From Lachnospiraceae bacterium (lineage in GTDB: Bacteria; Bacillota; Clostridia; Lachnospirales; Lachnospiraceae), in assembly GCA_900766925.1 (NCBI GenBank), contig CAAFXG010000267.1:1-6421 (forward strand): a DNA stretch of 6,421 nt, in the 5' to 3' direction. This document shows, one piece after another, positions 4,836 to 6,421 of this stretch (positions within the stretch are counted from its first letter, which is position 1; the number at the start of each line of letters is the position of its first letter). The translations under genes were made by a program, and so were the position numbers. The notes below the pieces were generated by a model. It ran no database searches. It saw only the letters and a program-made list of their open reading frames with translations, and was not told the origin of the DNA.

Positions 4836-6083
4836 ATGGATATACATGAATATATTACAAAACATTTGAACAACTACGATTTTGATATTCGTAAGAGTCA
4901 TTATGCACGATTCTCAGATCAAAAATGCACTCCTGACATCGTGTCGTTTGTGGCAGACTGTGTGATTAACATCGCAGCAACATGTCCAATATTTACAATT
5001 AAGGATATTTGGCATTCACAATACTTTATTGTTAACACTCGTGCGTTTTTTAATAAGCCTTGGGCAAATGACGAATGTGTAAAACATGAGTACGACAAAG
5101 TTATAGCACAACCGCTTAATTTATTGTCGTATGCTCACATAATTAAGGAGGTCAAAGGTCCTTCCAGGCAGAAAAACTATATAATTGAAGATGATTTTTT
5201 ACTTGATTATATATCACGTCGAGACCATAATGCATATGAGTTCCTGCTTCAATACTACACAAAAGTACTTGAAGATAGTGGATTTATGAAATACTTTTAT
5301 GAATATCTTGTTGCTTGTAAAAGTGATGTTGATAATGCAAGAGGTGAGATATATCGCCGATTCCATATAATGCTTGACGGCAATACTCCAACTCATTCAG
5401 ATTTTGACACAAAACGCATATTTCATAAGATATTCAATGTGCTTGCTTGCGCTAATAGTGTACCAGGAAGTAATGGTGTTCATAATATGATGTATTCTGA
5501 CCTTATGTACAATCGCACTAACATGCGTGATATACATAAGCCTAAAGAAATGTCGCGTATGGAATACAGAATAGAGAAATCTACAAAAGCTGTTGACAAA
5601 GATCATGATGACAGTGTAAACGAGTATTATGTTCGTAAGGCAATGGATCAAGTCAGGAAAATTGAGAAATGCAGTGAAGTCCATGACGTATGGGGACTTG
5701 GAGATGCGACTCAAGTTCATCATATATTCCCCAAACATGATTATCCAATGTTATCAGCAACTGTTGAAAATATGATAATGTTAACTGCCACCCAGCACTA
5801 TACGAAAGCACATCCGAAAAATAACACCCAACAAGTCAATCCAGATTATCAGCGAGTATGCTTGCTTTCTAAGGCAGATACTATTAATAATTCAATACAA
5901 AGGAATGGTGAATCTTTTTATCGCAAAGTCTCTTTTATCCATGTGGTAAATGAAGGATATAATCTTGACCTTAGTACAAAGTTGAATTTTAATCAGATTA
6001 AGGAAGAGATTAATAAACAATATCGTATTGTTGTTAGTCCGTCATATTATCCCGGTATTGCAGCCGAAGAAACAAATAAATAA
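4836..6083 (+). CDS. HNH-type type II (probably IIS) restriction endonuclease, 415 aa
   Basis: The C-terminal third holds an HNH (beta-beta-alpha metal) nuclease site: QVHHIFPKHDYPMLSATVEN followed by MIMLTATQHYTKAHP, with H295-H296, N312 and H321 (and H326) in the order expected for metal binding and catalysis. Residues 1-~280 match no motif I can name and probably recognise DNA. The ATG lies 2 nt after the methyltransferase stop, without a ribosome-binding site of its own, so translation is probably coupled and nuclease is made only after modification enzyme. Eco31I, the characterised type IIS enzyme with an HNH site and paired m5C/m6A methylation, is larger (~550 aa), so this is a compact relative or a parallel case. 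Family assignment is inference; the HNH site and the partnership are visible. A homing or unrelated nuclease is unlikely given the coupling. Confidence 0.82.
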   Translation: MDIHEYITKHLNNYDFDIRKSHYARFSDQKCTPDIVSFVADCVINIAATCPIFTIKDIWHSQYFIVNTRAFFNKPWANDECVKHEYDKVIAQPLNLLSYAHIIKEVKGPSRQKNYIIEDDFLLDYISRRDHNAYEFLLQYYTKVLEDSGFMKYFYEYLVACKSDVDNARGEIYRRFHIMLDGNTPTHSDFDTKRIFHKIFNVLACANSVPGSNGVHNMMYSDLMYNRTNMRDIHKPKEMSRMEYRIEKSTKAVDKDHDDSVNEYYVRKAMDQVRKIEKCSEVHDVWGLGDATQVHHIFPKHDYPMLSATVENMIMLTATQHYTKAHPKNNTQQVNPDYQRVCLLSKADTINNSIQRNGESFYRKVSFIHVVNEGYNLDLSTKLNFNQIKEEINKQYRIVVSPSYYPGIAAEETNK

Positions 6084-6109
6084 TAAGGTGTTCATAATAT
6101 TGTCAGAAG

Positions 6110-6193
6110 ATGAGGAATGAATGGACTGCAGAAGATGAGCTATGTGACATTATTAATAATTATGATGTAAAAAACGTTAATTTTTGGCTGTAG
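6110..6193 (+). pseudogene. 27-codon ORF, possible remnant of a third gene
   Basis: The ORF encodes MRNEWTAEDELCDIINNYDV plus KNVNFWL and starts 26 nt after the nuclease stop. The opening (MRNEWTAEDEL...) faintly recalls the N termini of some nuclease-associated proteins, but that is impression, not evidence. AAGGTG lies about 20 nt upstream, too far for a good ribosome-binding site. It may be a gene cut short before the IS element, a genuine small protein, or chance. Confidence 0.2.
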
Positions 6194-6219
6194 TTATATG
6201 AAGTAATAATGATATTTAT

Positions 6220-6227
6220 TATCTTTG
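6220..6227 (+). promoter_or_regulatory. Isolated -7-like box (TATCTTTG)
   Basis: TATCTTTG matches TAnnTTTG exactly, but no TTTG or TTG lies at the right distance upstream and no gene follows on the plus strand inside the window. It might be left from a gene displaced by the IS element. Confidence 0.25.
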
Positions 6228-6269
6228 TAGTCAAAATCGGAATAATTAACGTACTGTAGATAGTGTAAT

Positions 6270-6421
6270 TGAACGCGGATTCAACTAGCAAGTGCAAATT
6301 TACAACATCTTTTTGTAAAAGCACTCATTAGGAGTTGCGAAATTGAGTTTTTCCCTTGGTCTTGTGTTAATTTTCTGCATAATCTTAGTGATTTGTTGCT
6401 GACTGATGTTCGAAAAGCAAG
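6270..6421 (-). mobile_element. IS30-family insertion sequence, transposase 3' end (continues past the right edge)
   Basis: The transposase tail at 6300-6421 defines the element. The ~30 bp after its stop, including TTGAATCCGCGTTCAA on the minus strand, are a likely position for the terminal inverted repeat, as IS30-type transposases end close to it. The other end is outside the window, so the repeat and target duplication cannot be verified; the boundary near 6270 is approximate. Confidence 0.55.
6300..6421 (-). CDS. IS30-family transposase, C-terminal fragment (39 residues visible)
   Basis: The minus strand enters from the right edge and reads CFSNISQQQITKIMQK then INTRPREKLNFATPNECFYK-KML before a TAA. 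The segment LNxRPRxxLNFxTPxExFY is the hallmark C-terminal end of IS30-family DDE transposases, downstream of the catalytic Glu. Only about a tenth of the ~320-380-residue protein is seen, so I cannot tell whether the gene is intact. Its transcription is convergent with the R-M operon, with 216 bp between the nuclease stop and this stop. IS elements beside R-M operons are common and fit acquisition by transfer. Confidence 0.8.
   Translation of the reverse strand, partial: CFSNISQQQITKIMQKINTRPREKLNFATPNECFYKKML

Noticed and set aside
6110..6193. Vsr-like or C-protein gene downstream of the nuclease
   Set aside because: Only 27 codons and no diagnostic motif; kept only as a low-confidence remnant.
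1116..6241. Shared 11-mer TCAAAATCGGA at 1116-1126 and 6231-6241 as element ends
   Set aside because: The flanks do not match beyond 11 bp and there is no inverted or target-duplication pattern, so chance is likely in A+T-rich DNA.

Overview
The window looks like a Bacteroidota genome, most likely Bacteroidales (Bacteroides/Prevotella type). Three upstream regions carry the Bacteroidota promoter pattern (TTTG or TTG, about 18-20 bp, then TAnnTTTG), Shine-Dalgarno sites are weak or absent, and the recognisable proteins fit that group. The genus cannot be fixed from the sequence alone.

Layout. The left end (1-991) looks like ordinary chromosome, visibly richer in G+C. It holds the 5' end of sbcD on the minus strand and, divergent from it, a complete acetyltransferase in which one Sel1-like repeat is fused to a maltose/galactoside O-acetyltransferase-type left-handed beta-helix. 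Next comes about 1.3 kb (992-2310) with no convincing protein gene but a great deal of structure: an alternating-GC hairpin, a nest of competing inverted repeats (1064-1140), a run of seven degenerate ~23-bp repeats with one unit inverted (1361-1520), a perfect 8-bp hairpin (1597-1617), and a good Bacteroidota promoter at 1669-1700. Downstream of that promoter lies a leader of about 600 nt with several mutually exclusive long-range pairings.

The right half (2311-6083) is an A+T-rich, two-gene, tightly coupled restriction-modification operon. The first gene is an 840-aa fusion of a cytosine-C5 DNA methyltransferase and an adenine-N6 DNA methyltransferase. The second, starting 2 nt later, is a 415-aa protein with an HNH (His-His...Asn...His) nuclease site near its C terminus. 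Two methylation chemistries paired with one HNH nuclease is the arrangement known for type IIS systems of the Alw26I/Eco31I/Esp3I group, so an asymmetric target is likely. The target itself cannot be read from the sequence. No controller (C) protein gene is visible; the structured leader is a candidate for controlling expression instead.

The right edge (6084-6421) holds a 27-codon ORF of doubtful status and the 3' end of an IS30-family transposase on the minus strand. The change in base composition, the coupled R-M genes and the adjacent IS together suggest an acquired defence islet inserted beside sbcD and the acetyltransferase.

The most interesting unexplained feature is the leader at about 1707-2310. 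Three copies of a ~21-nt element (1940-1959 direct, 2041-2061 inverted, 2086-2109 direct) let the middle copy pair with either neighbour. The loop of one alternative can also pair over 10 nt with an upstream segment, and a second set of competing arms lies just before the methyltransferase start.
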